Shown here in pieces: positions 11,730-22,678 of a stretch of 64,000 bases of DNA. The DNA is from Theropithecus gelada (Eukaryota; Chordata; Mammalia; Primates; Cercopithecidae): assembly GCF_003255815.1 (NCBI RefSeq), contig NC_037689.1, positions 27,135,527 to 27,199,526 of the forward strand, read 5' to 3'. Position numbers and translations under genes: made by a program. The notes under the pieces were generated by a model, which saw only the letters and a program-made list of their open reading frames with translations, was not told the DNA's origin and searched no databases. Every line of letters starts with the position of its first letter. Position 1 is the first letter of the stretch.

Positions 11730-12228
11730 TGTTCCTAAACAGATATCTCCCCAGGTGGCCTCCTTCACTCTCACAATGTAACTTAGATTATCTCCACAGG
11801 TATGGGACAATAGGAGACTAGAAATCGGCTCTCTGGCCACCCTGAGGTGAATGTATATTTGACTTCTTCTACTCTATGTTTACATTATCTTATGTAAAGT
11901 GCAGACTTACTGAGCACAGGAGAAATGTATAACTGACTGTTCCTCTGCCCTCTCCTTTCATATGCAACATGAGGATTCAGTGAGTGCTAATCAAAACCTC
12001 AAAAGAATGCAACCACTTGTCTCACCTTCCCATTTTGTTCTTTCCTCTTTTCCCTTCTGCCTGCTTCTTCCCCTTTAAATATCGAAGCCCTCAAAACAGT
12101 CTTTGGAAAAAGTGGGGGCCATAAATCTTACTGTGACCTGTGTCACTTTTTCCTGGGTCTGTCCTCAACCTTGGCAAAATAAACCTCTAAACTGATTGAG
12201 ACCTGTCACAGACACTTTTTTGGGGAGA
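11730..12228 (+). mobile_element. ERV solo LTR (same family as 59017-59727)
   Basis: It shares with the 59-kb copy 'ctccacaggtatgggacaat', 'aaaagaatgcaaccacttgt' and the 3' block 'cctcaaccttggcaaaataa' followed by 'actgattgagacctgtcaca'. The 'ttggcaaaataaac' block carries the polyadenylation signal. The 5' boundary is approximate. Confidence 0.7.
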
Positions 12229-13609
12229 AGAGGCAGCGGGGGGCTTACAAATGTGTGTCCAGTGAGTATTTCTGTTTTATACAGAAAGCAAAGGCATCTC
12301 ATTTTTTAAAATACACCCTACTCTCAAAACATAACAGATAGAGAAGCCACATAAATATAGATGTATAGATGTCACCAACCCCTCAGAGTTACAGGACCCC
12401 CAGAAAGGGGTCTCAGGACTGAAGGACAATAAAACCTCCCCAGATTTGCAACAAAGAGAATAGACAACATCAGTCAGCAAAATTCTCCAAGCCCACCGCA
12501 AACAACGCTTCCCCTCCATGAGATCTGCGGGATATTAGAACACACTAGAGATGCCACTCTTTGGGGCACAGTTGACTTTTCAGACAGGAGATGACACTTC
12601 AACTAGTTTTTATAAAGAGAGCGTCGTTACGTGTTTCCAAGAAATTCCAAGCCTAAGCTTCAGGATGAGTTTTAGGAAGCATCCCTTTAAACCATTTAAC
12701 GGAATTCACCTGTTAGGAAAACTCTGGCTGGAAACAAATGCAATAGCTCTCTTGACATCAGAAAGCTGCTCAAGGGATCAACTCCAGACACTGACCCCAT
12801 AGAAAACTCAATGCTTTCTCCATCAGTTTGTGGGGACGTCTGAGTTCTTCACTTGACTTCCAATTTTTGTGTGGATTTGTGTGTTTGATAGGACCTCGGT
12901 TGCATGAAGAGTTCAGCTGCATGAAAATCTGGGTCAGATTTTCCTCTCTCCAGTCTCCCTGTCTGTCTTAACCTGATCTTTAATCACAGTTCCGCTGCCC
13001 AGGGAAGATGAGGAGGAGGTGAATGACTACAGTAGAACAAGGATAGAGGAGAAGAGAAAAGGGAGAACGGCAGAACATTTTCCAGGATGCCTAATGCAAA
13101 TCACAGGTGCTGTCTGATGGTAGGAAGAAAGCAAGTTTAGAGAAACCTTGAAGAGAAAAGGAATGAGGATTATCCATGGGATATGGACTGAGCAGATGAA
13201 ATGAAGACTGGATTTGGGGAGGAGCAGAGGAAAGCCAGTGCTTTCATGTCTCTCTCCTATCTTCCCTCTCCACCTGCAAGCCAATTGGAGGCTCTAGTCT
13301 TCTCTTCTCCTTATGACCCAGGTAATGGGCACATACCAGTGGTTCTGGGCCTTGATAGGGCAGGAAATTGTCTTGTCTCTCTTGTGTTGCATGCAATACT
13401 GTTTACTCAAAGTAGGGAGAAACAGGATATTCATAAGCACCTACATGAACCATCATACACAAACCCACACATTCTCACTTCCCACTCCCTCATAATGGGA
13501 AGCCAACATTTTGATCATTATATTCTTGCCTTGTAGGATCATCTAGATGGGAACCAAAAATATAGTCAGGAAAAGAGATGGATGGTACCTTAAGGACTAG
13601 GAATTCACA
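12229..13609. other. No recognised feature
   Basis: Unassigned sequence of moderate GC. Frames of 80-111 residues occur on both strands but have no recognisable domain. Confidence 0.45.
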
Positions 13610-13745
13610 CTCCTTAAACTTTAAGATGCAGTCCCCTGGAGATGTTGACGAAGTGCCGATTCTGATTCAGTGTCTAGGATGAGTTCTCAGATGCCATAGC
13701 TTTACCAACCTGCATGTGATGCTGAGGTTCTTTGAAGCACCCTCT
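13610..13745 (+). mobile_element. Possible MER5-like element
   Basis: 'gattctgattcagtgtctag' at 13658 and 'catgtgatgctgaggttctt' at 13713 resemble MER5 internal blocks. It is diverged and next to two clearer copies. Confidence 0.4.
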
Positions 13746-13767
13746 GAGAAGAAAAGAGTTAAAGCAG

Positions 13768-13938
13768 CAGCTCTCAAATTTTTCTGGCATCAAAATTGCC
13801 TAGAATATGGGTTCAAATATATCCAGAGATTTTGGGTTATCTGTCACAGTGGGGCCCAAGAATTTGTATCTGGAACAAGTGTCTAGGTGATGTGAATTCT
13901 GCTGTGTCCCAGTCCATATTTGAGGACCACTGGGTTAA
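13768..13938 (+). mobile_element. MER5A-like hAT-Charlie element
   Basis: Starts 'cagctctcaaatttttctgg', contains 'agtggggcccaagaatttgt' and 'taggtgatgtgaattctgct', and ends 'tttgaggaccactgggtt'. This fits the short non-autonomous MER5A layout with inverted ends. Confidence 0.7.
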
Positions 13939-13947
13939 AGAACTAAA

Positions 13948-14028
13948 TCAGTGGTTTTAAATTGTGAACGCCCAATATAATATCTGAGAAAATACTGTTG
14001 ATGGAGTCTCATCCACCGAGAGCCTGAG
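13948..14028 (-). mobile_element. MER5A-like element, left part (split by an L1)
   Basis: Begins CAGTGGTTTTAAATTGTGAA, a MER5A terminus, and breaks off at the poly-T start of an antisense L1. The matching right part appears at 15885. Confidence 0.5.
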
Positions 14029-15873
14029 TTTTTTTCCCCCAACTTTTATTTTAGATTCAGTGGCATATGTGCAGATTTGTTACCTGCGTATATTGTGTGA
14101 TGCTGAGATTTGGGATACAACTGATCCCATCACCCAGGTAGTAAGCATAGTATTTAATAGATAGCTTTTCATGCCTTGCAGCCCCTCCCTCCCTGTTCTA
14201 GTGGGCCCCAGTGTCTACTGTTCCCTTCTTTGTACTCCCATCTTGTCCCTGTTGTATTGTGTACTCAATGTTCAGCTCCCACTTATGAGTAAGAATAAGT
14301 GGTATTTGTTTTTTTCTTCCTGCATTAATTCACTTAGAATAATGCCTTTTAGCTGCATCCATGTTGCTGCAAAGGATGTGGTTTTGTTCTTCTTAATGAC
14401 TGCATAGTATTCCATGGTATATATGTATCACATTTTCTTTATCCGTTCCGTTGTTAATGGGCTTCTCTGTTGACTCCATGTATTTGCTCTTGAGAATAAT
14501 GCTGCAATGCATATAGGAGTACATGAGTCTTTTTGGTGGAACAACTTATTTTCCCTTGCGTGTATTCCCAGAAATGGGGTTGCTGAATCAAATGGTAGTT
14601 CTATTTTAATTTCTTTGAGAAATCTCCAAACTGCTCTCCACAGTGGGTGAGCTAATTTACCTTCCCACCAGCAGCATATAAGTATTTCCTTTTCTCTGCA
14701 GCCTCACCAGCATCTGTTGTTTTTTGACTTTTTAATAATAGCCATTCTGACTGGTGTGAGACAATATCTCATTGTGGTTGTGATTTGCATTTCTCTGATG
14801 ATTAGTGATGTGGACTTTTTTTTTCATGTTCCCTGGTTGTTTGTATGTCTTCTTTTGAGAAGTGTCATCTTTTGCCCATTTTTTAAAAATGGGGTTGGTT
14901 TTTGCTTGTTGAATTGTTAAAGTTTCTTACAGTTTCTGGATATTAGGCCTTCGTTAAATGCATAGGTTGATAATATTTTCCCCCATTCTATAGATTGCCT
15001 GTTTACTCTGTTGACAGTTTTTTTTTACTGTACACAAGTTCTGTAGTTAAATTAGGTCCCACTTGTCAATTTTTGTTTTTGTTGAAATTGCTTTTGAAGA
15101 CTTAGTCATAAATTCTTTCTAAAGGCTCATGTCCAGAATGGTGTTTCCTAGGTTTTCTTCTAGGATTTTTATAGTTTGCGGTCTTATATGTAAATCTTTC
15201 ATCCATTTTGAGTTAATATTTGCATATGGTATGTGATAGGGGTTCAACTTCATTCTTTTATATATGGCTAATCACTTATCCCAGCACAATTTTTTGAATA
15301 GGGAATCCTTTCCCCATTGCTTATTTTTGTTAACTTTGTTGAAGATTAGATGGCTATACAGCTTTATTTTATTTCTGGGCTCTCTATTAGGTGTACAGCT
15401 TTATTTCTGAGCTCTCAATTCTGTTTCATTGAGCTATGTGTCCTGTTTTGAATGAGTACCGTGCCGTTTTGGTTATTATAGCCTTGTAGGATAGTTTGAA
15501 GTCAGGTAATGTGATACCTCCAGCTTTAATCTTTTTGCTTAGGACTGCTTGGGCTATTCAGGCTCTTCTTTGGTTCCATATGTATGTTAAAATAATTTTC
15601 TCCAACTCTGTCTAAAACGACATTGGTAGTTTGAAAGGAATAGCATTGAATCTTAAATTGCTTTTGGCAGGATGGCAATTTTAACAATATTTTCTCTTCC
15701 AATTCATAAGCATGGAATGTTTTTCCATTTTCTGTGTCATCTATGATTTTTTTTAGCAGGGTTTTTTAGTTTTCCTTGTAGTGATCTTTCACCTCCATAG
15801 TTAACTGTATTCCTAGGTATTTGGGTTTGTGTGTAGCTATTGTAAATGGGGATTTGGTTCTGAGAGCTTGATG
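14029..15873 (-). mobile_element. 5'-truncated primate L1, reverse orientation
   Basis: Read on the reverse strand this is the end of ORF2 plus the 3' UTR. The left end is a poly-T tail with the 3' UTR complement ('agcccctccctccctg' at 14180), then ORF2 landmarks such as 'ctgcatagtattccatgg' at 14400 and 'ctgactggtgtgagacaa' at 14747. It is truncated near 15873. Reading frames are broken throughout, so it is inactive. A segment of about 40 bp near 15360-15420 (GCTTTATTT.CTG.GCTCTC) is locally duplicated. Confidence 0.92.
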
Positions 15874-15884
15874 TAATGGAACCT

Positions 15885-15938
15885 GTAGATTCTAAAGCAC
15901 CTCCTGTGATTCAAATGTGTAGCCAGCATCGTGAACCA
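15885..15938 (-). mobile_element. MER5A-like element, right part
   Basis: 'cctcctgtgattcaaatgtg' and 'agccagcatcgtgaaccatt' resemble the MER5A end that would complete the piece at 13948-14028 if the L1 were absent. Confidence 0.45.
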
Positions 15939-16339
15939 TTCCTTTGGACTTTTTCTTCACTTTAGAGCCAAGAGAGTTCATCTGTATCAGCACCCAAACC
16001 AGCTGAGGAGGGGACTAGAACTGGGGTCAACTTGTACAGGTAGGTATCACATAGTTTCTGTGGAATTACCCTTCATAGCACTTCCTGGGCCATATTTCTT
16101 TTGTGACTGAGCCACCAGCCTTCTCAGGGACATATTATCCCCTTTCCTTTGCTAGCACCTTCAGTCAAGTGGCAATCTGCCCACTCCACTGCAATTTTTC
16201 ATCTACATTTTCATCTATTTTGTGATTTAAACTGCAGAGAAAATATTAATGTATGTCTGTTTTCCAACGTCAGTTATCTGTTGTCTTTTCAAATTTGCTG
16301 CTTGCAAATTAATTGGTGGAAAGATTAACTTTTTCTTCC
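15939..16339. other. No recognised feature
   Basis: Unassigned sequence between the L1 and the simple repeats. Confidence 0.4.
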
Positions 16340-16382
16340 AGTTTATATATATATATGTGTGTGTATATATATATGTATACAT
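16340..16382. repeat. (TA)n/(TG)n microsatellite
   Basis: Alternating TA with a short TG run, about 40 bp. Confidence 0.8.
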
Positions 16383-16544
16383 TTTACTTTTGAACAATTT
16401 GCTCACTAACATGATGGTCTTCGTCATGAATGAATAGTCCTACAATTTAAAGCCAGTGGAAGACTTGGAAGGCTTTTCTGCTTAAAAGATTTATGACTGC
16501 AACCAGCTTTTTCAACTGTCTCAATTTCAGTTTTTTTGTTGTCA

Positions 16545-16965
16545 TCATCTTTTTCCTCCTCTTCTTCTTCTCCTGCCTCTTCCTCTTTTTCTCTTTACTC
16601 CTCTTCCTCCTTCTCCTCCATCCCTCCCTCCTCTTTTACTTCTCCTCCTCCTCTTCCTTCTCTTCCTCCTCTTCTTCCTCTCCTCCTCCTCTTGTTCTTC
16701 CTCCTCTTCCTTCTCCCCTTCCTCTATCTTCTCCTCCTCCTCCTCTCTCTCTGTCCACTCCTCTTTCTTCCTCCTCTTCTTTTTCCTTCTCTTTCTTCTC
16801 TTCCTCCTCTTTCTCCTTTTCCTCCTCCTCCTCTTTCTCCTTCTCCTCCTCTTCTTTCTCCTTCTCCTCTTCTTTCTCCTTCTTCTCATTCTGCTTCTCC
16901 TCTGCCTCCTACTCCTTCTCCTCTTCCTCATCCTTCTCCTTTTTCCTCCTCTTCAATCACTTTTT
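16545..16965. repeat. Polypyrimidine (CTC/CTT/CCT) tract
   Basis: About 420 bases of nearly pure C and T on the top strand. Open frames here (Ser/Pro/Phe/Leu on top, Arg/Lys/Glu below) are low-complexity artefacts. Its complement resembles the purine tract at 3478-4222 in composition. Confidence 0.92.
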
Positions 16966-16969
16966 TTCT

Positions 16970-17085
16970 CCTTTTGTGAAATAGGAATGACAGTGCCCAC
17001 TTTACATGGTTGTAAGTTAAAATGAGTTTGGTACTCCATCTCTTGATCTATTGCAGATGGCCAATAAATGACAATCAGTATCACG
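16970..17085 (-). mobile_element. MIR SINE fragment, reverse orientation
   Basis: 'gaaataggaatgacagtgcc', 'acatggttgtaagttaaaat' and 'ggccaataaatgac' align in order with the complement of the MIR core. Confidence 0.5.
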
Positions 17086-18398
17086 TGCTTCTGTACTTGT
17101 TGAAAGCAAAGGATGTGTTGATTTTCTTCTCACAGGGATAATTGCTCTCTTTATATATAGCAGAGATTAAGTCGTCTGGCATTAGAGGTCTAAGCCAGTT
17201 GTCTCTTTTTTTTTTTTTTTTTTTTTTTAACCACATCTATGTTCCCCATCTCATAGCAAGCTGGCTTTTACTTCCATCCTTCCACAAAAATTACAGAAGC
17301 CACCAGGTTCACAGTATCATTTTAGCCCTCATTTTGTTTGATTGCTTTGTTCTCCTTAGAACCTCTGTGGCAAGCGTATTTCCCCTGGATTCAGTGTATA
17401 ATGAACAACTAGCATTCTTCTCAGTCCTTGAGATGCCCTTGCACAACTTTCTAGGGTGGTAGCACAGCTTCCTTTAATGAAGCACTCCTTGCTCCTTGAT
17501 CTTTGGATCTGAAGAATAAAGGAAGAGGGTTGTGTGACTGGATCAACAGAGATTATTATAATGAAAGTCCTAATGAGCACTGAGTTTCTTCCCGGCCTGA
17601 GAATCACTTTGAGCCCAATGGTAAAACAACCAGAAATGCGGAGCAGGTTAGAACTCAGACTAACTGGGCTGCTTTTACTTCCCAGAATCAAGTTTGGCTT
17701 AATTTTCAGAAGCCAATCACTCTCTCCATCTGAGCAATACAACAGTGATAACTTTGGGCACTGCAGAAAGCGTTTTTCAAATGCTATGCCACATGTCCTG
17801 TATTGAGCAGAGTAACCAGGAGAGATGTTTAGTTCCCAGTGGAATGTCTTGAGCAGAACTAAGCATTCTATTTTAATGGAGATTTGGACGTGGGCCAAAA
17901 TTCTTAGCTTCCAGCTTGAATATACAGCCTTCACCAGTTGCATAAATAATACTCAAAGTTATAGCATTAAAATTGCTTTCAATTTTGGTGTAATCACTGC
18001 ACAGTGCTTTTCAACAAGCTGAGTTTCCTCAGATTTTGTCATTGTTATTCATCATACTCAGTCTGTCTCTGCTCATGTCTATAAACAAAGGTCATCTTCA
18101 TGTGATGACTTGATTGTAATAGCGGGGTTGGCACCTCCCCACAAAACCGTGAAATCATCGTTGATCCCCATTACCAAACACATGATGCTCCAGGACTGAC
18201 TTGATTTTTAATCCAAAGGATGGCTGGGCTGTTCTCAAGGAGCCTTGCTCTAGCTTCCCTGGGCACTGAGGAATGCCCAGCTACATCAACCTTCATATTT
18301 CTCTGCAAGAGACAGGGGGATCCCAGAGAAGCTCTAATATCCTCAGAACAAGAGGTAAAACTTTTTACCACTCCTAATTTAATCTGAGATTTACTAAA
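17086..18398. other. Unassigned sequence with one long antisense open frame
   Basis: No repeat family is recognised. A poly-T run of 25 bases lies at 17205-17229. The reverse strand at 17356-17943 is open for 195 codons from an ATG. It is the longest open frame in the window outside simple repeats, but has no domain, signal or membrane pattern that I recognise. I do not call it a gene. Confidence 0.45.
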
Positions 18399-18635
18399 TT
18401 CTCTTCCTCCCCCTCCTCTTCTCCTCTTCCTCCTCCTCCTCCTTTCTTCTTCTTCTTCTTCTTCTCCTTCTTCTTCTTCTTCTTCTTCTTCTTCTTCTTC
18501 TTCTTCTTCTTCTTCTTCTTCTTCTTCTTCTTCTTCTTCTTCTTCTTCTCCTCCTCCTCCTCCTCCTCCTTCTCCTTCTCCTTCTTCTCCTCCTTCTCCT
18601 TCTTCTCCTTCTTCTCCATCTTCCTCTCTCTCACT
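18399..18635. repeat. Polypyrimidine tract with uninterrupted (TTC)27
   Basis: Seven TTC units (18444-18464), one TCC interruption, then 27 uninterrupted TTC units (18468-18548), followed by (TCC)n and mixed TTC/TCC to about 18616. The reverse strand is (GAA)n and translates to long Glu or Lys runs that are not real proteins. Confidence 0.95.
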
Positions 18636-19890
18636 AGACGTTCCTTCCCTCAGTGGAAATTTGTCCAGCAATGACAGTTAGGAAATAGTGCTCATGTTTC
18701 TACTGTCACACTCATTATGAATGAGTACAGAGTTAAAAGAGAGAGAAGGTCAAATGTAAACATTAGTGCTAGGAGTTGATGGGGAACCTCTGCAGCGCTT
18801 ATTCTTTTTCACCTGAAGTTTTGACGTGAAGCTTCAATGATGACTATCAAAAAAAGGCACTCTCCACCCTGAAGTGGTTTATTTACTGCCAAACTCCCTT
18901 TACTAAGCTGAAGTAATTGCAATTATGCTATAGTAGAACTATTGACTATAATGAGAATTTTATTACCTAAAGCCTGAGACAGCTGTGAAGCAAATATACA
19001 TTATTGACTTACAAAATCTCATGTTAAATTGTGTCTTAAGATGTGATTTCTTCAAATCAAACAATGTGCATGAAAATATATGTGAATACAACATGTAGGA
19101 GATTCTATTGCCATCTTATATGCTTATGAAAACTAGTCTATTTACAGATTATTTATTTAAAAATACAGAAGTCTAAAAGCCTCTATCAGTCATCTTCATT
19201 GAACTCAGAAGGTGATCTGTATTTAGCCAATAACTCATAGATTATTATTGATTTTTTTTTAACTTGTCAAGGACTAAGAAAAGTCTGAAATACAAATATC
19301 TTGCCGCAGGCTTTTTCCACATGACCACGGTTGGAAGGCTTTCTAATCTCTTCTAATGAAATTGGCCAAGCTGCAATCAATGAACCCTGGAGCATGTCAT
19401 ATGAAATATTGGACCACCGCAGGATGCAACCGAGCTCCTCCTGTCCTGGTTCAGTAATGTGGTTTCTGTCTGGAGAAAAGTTTAGAGAGTTAAATTATAT
19501 TTCATTTTTTTCCCTTAGCAAATGATACAGTTATGATTAGGGAGGCCTTTTCCCCCACTGCAATAACACGGATGAACTCGCTCTCTAATTTTGTTTGGCA
19601 ATAGCCCATCAGCCCCAGCCTAGTAAACCATAATACTTAAAGCTTTGTGAGCTAAAACAAACAAACCCAAAAAAAGTATGTTGATACTGGTTGTTTAGAA
19701 TTTTGCAGAGCATAAAGGCCTGGTAGATCACAATTCCATGAAGACCAAGCAAATATGAATGGAGTTGGAAGATAAACAGCAAAGTGATATTTAACTGATC
19801 AGACTACATCACACTTTCACTGTACATTTTGTGCAGTATTTTTTTATTGTGATAAAATAAGGTTAGACATAAGACTGGAGAATTATTACT
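18636..19890. other. Unassigned sequence containing one arm of an inverted repeat
   Basis: No gene or named repeat is seen. The 111-bp arm at 18808-18918 is listed separately. Confidence 0.45.
18808..18918 (+). repeat. Inverted-repeat arm 1 (unassigned sequence)
   Basis: It aligns without gaps to the reverse complement of 23430-23541. I count 13 mismatches in about 111 positions (about 88% identity). Shared blocks include 'ttcacctgaagttttgac', 'ccctgaagtggtttattta' and 'ctccctttactaagctg'. I do not recognise the family. Confidence 0.8.
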
Positions 19891-19951
19891 ATTATTACTT
19901 TTTAAGAGACAGGGTCTTGCTCTGTTGCCCAGGCTGGAATGCAGTGGCACT
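19891..19951 (-). mobile_element. Alu, reverse orientation, first piece (split by an LTR)
   Basis: 'aagagacagggtcttgctct' through 'aatgcagtggcac' is the complement of the Alu right arm. It stops at 19951, where an LTR begins, and resumes in register at 20700. Confidence 0.9.
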
Positions 19952-20699
19952 TGATATGGGAGGGGAGCAGGGAAGTGCTAGGTAGAGAAGAGCGGAGTCC
20001 CTGGCGAGGGCTCCACCCTCGGGCCTGTGCCTGCTGACCTAAGTGATAACAGGAACTCCTGTTTTGGGGCCCAAATGTTGCATTTTCCAAGACCACTCTG
20101 GCCCATCATCCCCCACATCCTATGCCCATGTAAACCTGAGAACTTAGCGGGCGCACACACACACACACACACACATACACACACACACACCCCCCAGATC
20201 ATCGAGAGGAGCAGAGAATGGCAGAGTGGTGGAAAGTGCGAGAACAGCAGAGCAGCATGGCAGAGAAGGAGGGAAGAGGCACCTTCTCCACCGAACTGCA
20301 GGGGAAGATGATCTGCCCCCACTCCACCTCCCCACTCCAGCTCCCCATCCCTCTGAAAGCCACCTCCACCGCTCAATCAAGTCTCTGCATTCATCACCTT
20401 TCTAACAGTTTGTGTGACCTGATTCGTCCAGGATGCGGGACAAGAATCCAGGGGAGTTAACATGCAGCCATCGCCAGATGGCAAAGCTTAAGGAGCACAC
20501 TGTAACACACACTCACTTGGGCTTTGGGAGTCACAGACAACCGCCCTTAAACACTGCCTTGGGGCTGGAGCCCAAAAACGCTCCCCTGGTTTCCTGCACT
20601 GGGCCCATCTGCCTGCTCCCCCTCCGGTAAGGGGTTTGAGCTACTGGCGACCAAACAGAGAGCGTCTTGCCAGCGGGTGCAGGGAACTCTGTCGTTTTA
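19952..20699 (+). mobile_element. ERV1-type solo LTR (LTR1-like) inserted into an Alu
   Basis: A 748-bp block starting TGATATGGGAGG and ending CTCTGTCGTTTTA interrupts the Alu exactly. GCAC (19948-19951) and GCAT (20700-20703) look like the 4-bp target-site duplication of an ERV1-class insertion. Internal landmarks are 'cctatgcccatgtaaacc' at 20119, a CA microsatellite, and 'ctcaatcaagtctctgcatt' at 20372. The match to the LTR1 group is from memory. No internal viral genes are present. Confidence 0.8.
20154..20190. repeat. (CA)n microsatellite within the LTR
   Basis: About 18 CA units with one TA interruption. Confidence 0.9.
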
Positions 20700-20940
20700 G
20701 CATGATCACAGCCCACTTGCTGCAGCCTCAAACTCTTCGGCTCAAGTGATCCTCCCACCTCAGTCTCCTGAGTAGCTGGGACTACACGCATGCACCACCA
20801 TATCCAGCTAATTTTTTTTTTTTTTGGAGAGTAGGGTCTCACTATGTTGCCCATGCCTGTCTCAAACTCCTGGGCTCAAACAATCCTCCCACCTCAGCCT
20901 CCCTATGTGCTGGGATTATAGGTGTGAACCATGGCACCTG
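20700..20940 (-). mobile_element. Alu, reverse orientation, second piece
   Basis: Continues the piece ending at 19951: 'gcatgatcacagcccacttg', A-rich linker complement at 20810-20826, and the left arm ending 'gtgaaccatggcacctg'. Confidence 0.92.
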
Positions 20941-21283
20941 AAAAGACTGAAAACTTATTTGGCCCATTCAAAGATGACTCCTTCTACCCCTTGCTGGCAC
21001 TGGGAAAGTTTAAATCCACCCAGAGAGGAAAACATTGCCACTCAAACAGGATTGTATGATTGGATCTCTGTACACTCTAGTTTATCATGAATTCTCAACT
21101 GGGGAAATGGTGCCATAAGGAGATAACAGTGGGAATTTTGTGAGTTGAAAAAACACCTTACTCTTTGATGTATAAAGTGCAAACATACATATAGTACATA
21201 AATAGACATAGAGCATGCTCATGGTGTTAACATTTTATGGGGGCATGGGAAATTAGGAAAGAAAAAAATCTAAAACAGTTTCT

Positions 21284-21590
21284 GGTTGGGTGTAGTGCTT
21301 ACGCCTATAATCTCAGCACTTTGGGAGGCTGAGGCAGGCAGATCACTTGGGCAAGAAGTTGGAGACCAGCCTGGGCAACATAGTGAGACCCCATATCTAC
21401 AAAAAATACAAAAGTTAGCCAAGCATCATGGTGCGCCTGTGGTCTCAGCTACTTGGAAGCTGAGGTGGGAGGATTGCTTAAACCTGAGAGGTTGAGTCTG
21501 CAGTGAGTTGAGATTGCGCCACTGCACTCCAGCCTGAGCAACAGAGTGACATGCTGTCTTAAAAATAAACAAATAGATAAAAATAAAAAA
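21284..21590 (+). mobile_element. Alu (J/S-like)
   Basis: Full dimer with linker 'acaaaaaatacaaaagtt' and an A-rich tail containing ATAA units. Confidence 0.93.
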
Positions 21591-22150
21591 GTTCCCCTTA
21601 AGGGGGTGATAATGAAAAACAAAACAAAACAAAGAAGTTGTGATGGAGGATAACTTGAAGCAAGACACCAAATAAACTGGTCACTTGGGATGGAAGCTCT
21701 GCCTCATGGTCTTTCTCTGTAGCCTCGGGAAAATGCCTTTCTTTCCAAGGTCCTTCAATGTCTAAATGACAAGATGTATGTAAGAAACCTTGTGAAGTTC
21801 CTGGTATGGAATAGGAAGTAGGCGAGGTCCTACAGGTATGGATGCTGATAAGGCACAGTCATTCCTCACACTCAGAGGGTAGGGAAACCAGACTCTAAGT
21901 TCCATGGAGCAAACCCTGGTTTTGCCTTTATTTTACATTTGTATGTATAGATATACATATGCATTTATATATATACATATATTGGGATTTTTTGTTTTTG
22001 TTTTTGTTTTTTTTTGCCTTAAGATTCCTAGGACAAGGGAATTCTGTCTGCCTGTTGAGATAGTGGGTCGGGTAAGAGCTTGTTCTGTGTCACATAATTT
22101 GGCTGGAAATGAGATTTGCTACAATGCGCAACTGTAAATCTGAAACTGTC
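21591..22150. other. No recognised feature
   Basis: Unassigned. A TATA-rich stretch lies at 21945-21980 and a (TTTTG)n run at 21990-22012. Confidence 0.4.
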
Positions 22151-22678
22151 CTCACAAGGTTCACAAGAATTCTGGACAGAAATACAGTTATAATTAAGCA
22201 TGAATCAGGCTGCATTTTGACCCACTTCCTTGTAATGAAGTCACATAGCACTAGATACTGATCATTTCTATCCAGATTGTTCCTACAGATAGGACCTCTA
22301 TCTATAGGAATCCTACGGATAGAATCATATATTCTATAGATAGAATCATAAGGCGAATTCCAGTGAAATAGCTGATGCCAACCAGTTTGAAGATCCCCAC
22401 AGAGGAACCCAATCAGCGTGAGAACACAGGTTCTTCATGACCCCATCCCATGACTTCATCCTGCACTATTCCACCAATCAATGATCTCCATTCTTGAGCC
22501 CACTTCCAAATCCTTGACAACTCTAGCCCCAGTCTCCTCTGGGAGATGGATTTGAGGTTTCCTTCCATCTCCTCATTTTTTGAGGGTTCTATGATTAAAC
22601 CACTTTCTCTGCAGCAATCCAGTGTCTCTGCATATTAACTTGCCATGCAACTGAGGCAAAGAACCTATTACGGTCACA
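22151..22678 (+). mobile_element. ERV1-type solo LTR (family not assigned)
   Basis: The block 'gggagatggatttgaggttt' at 22541 is shared with the LTR at 30378 ('gggagatggatttgag'). It is followed by 'ctccatctcctc'-type sequence, a weak 'gattaaacc' polyadenylation-like site and an end 'ttacggtcaca'. A short local duplication of 'gatagaatcata' lies near 22318-22350. The 5' boundary is approximate. Confidence 0.6.

Noticed and set aside
14029..15873. Functional L1
   Set aside because: It is 5'-truncated, with many stops and frame breaks in ORF2, and cannot retrotranspose on its own.
16493..16984. Long Ser/Phe/Pro-rich and Arg/Glu-rich open frames
   Set aside because: They are low-complexity translations of a polypyrimidine tract.
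18171..18671. 166-residue frame with long Glu run
   Set aside because: The run is the (GAA)n triplet repeat, and the flanks have no recognisable coding content.
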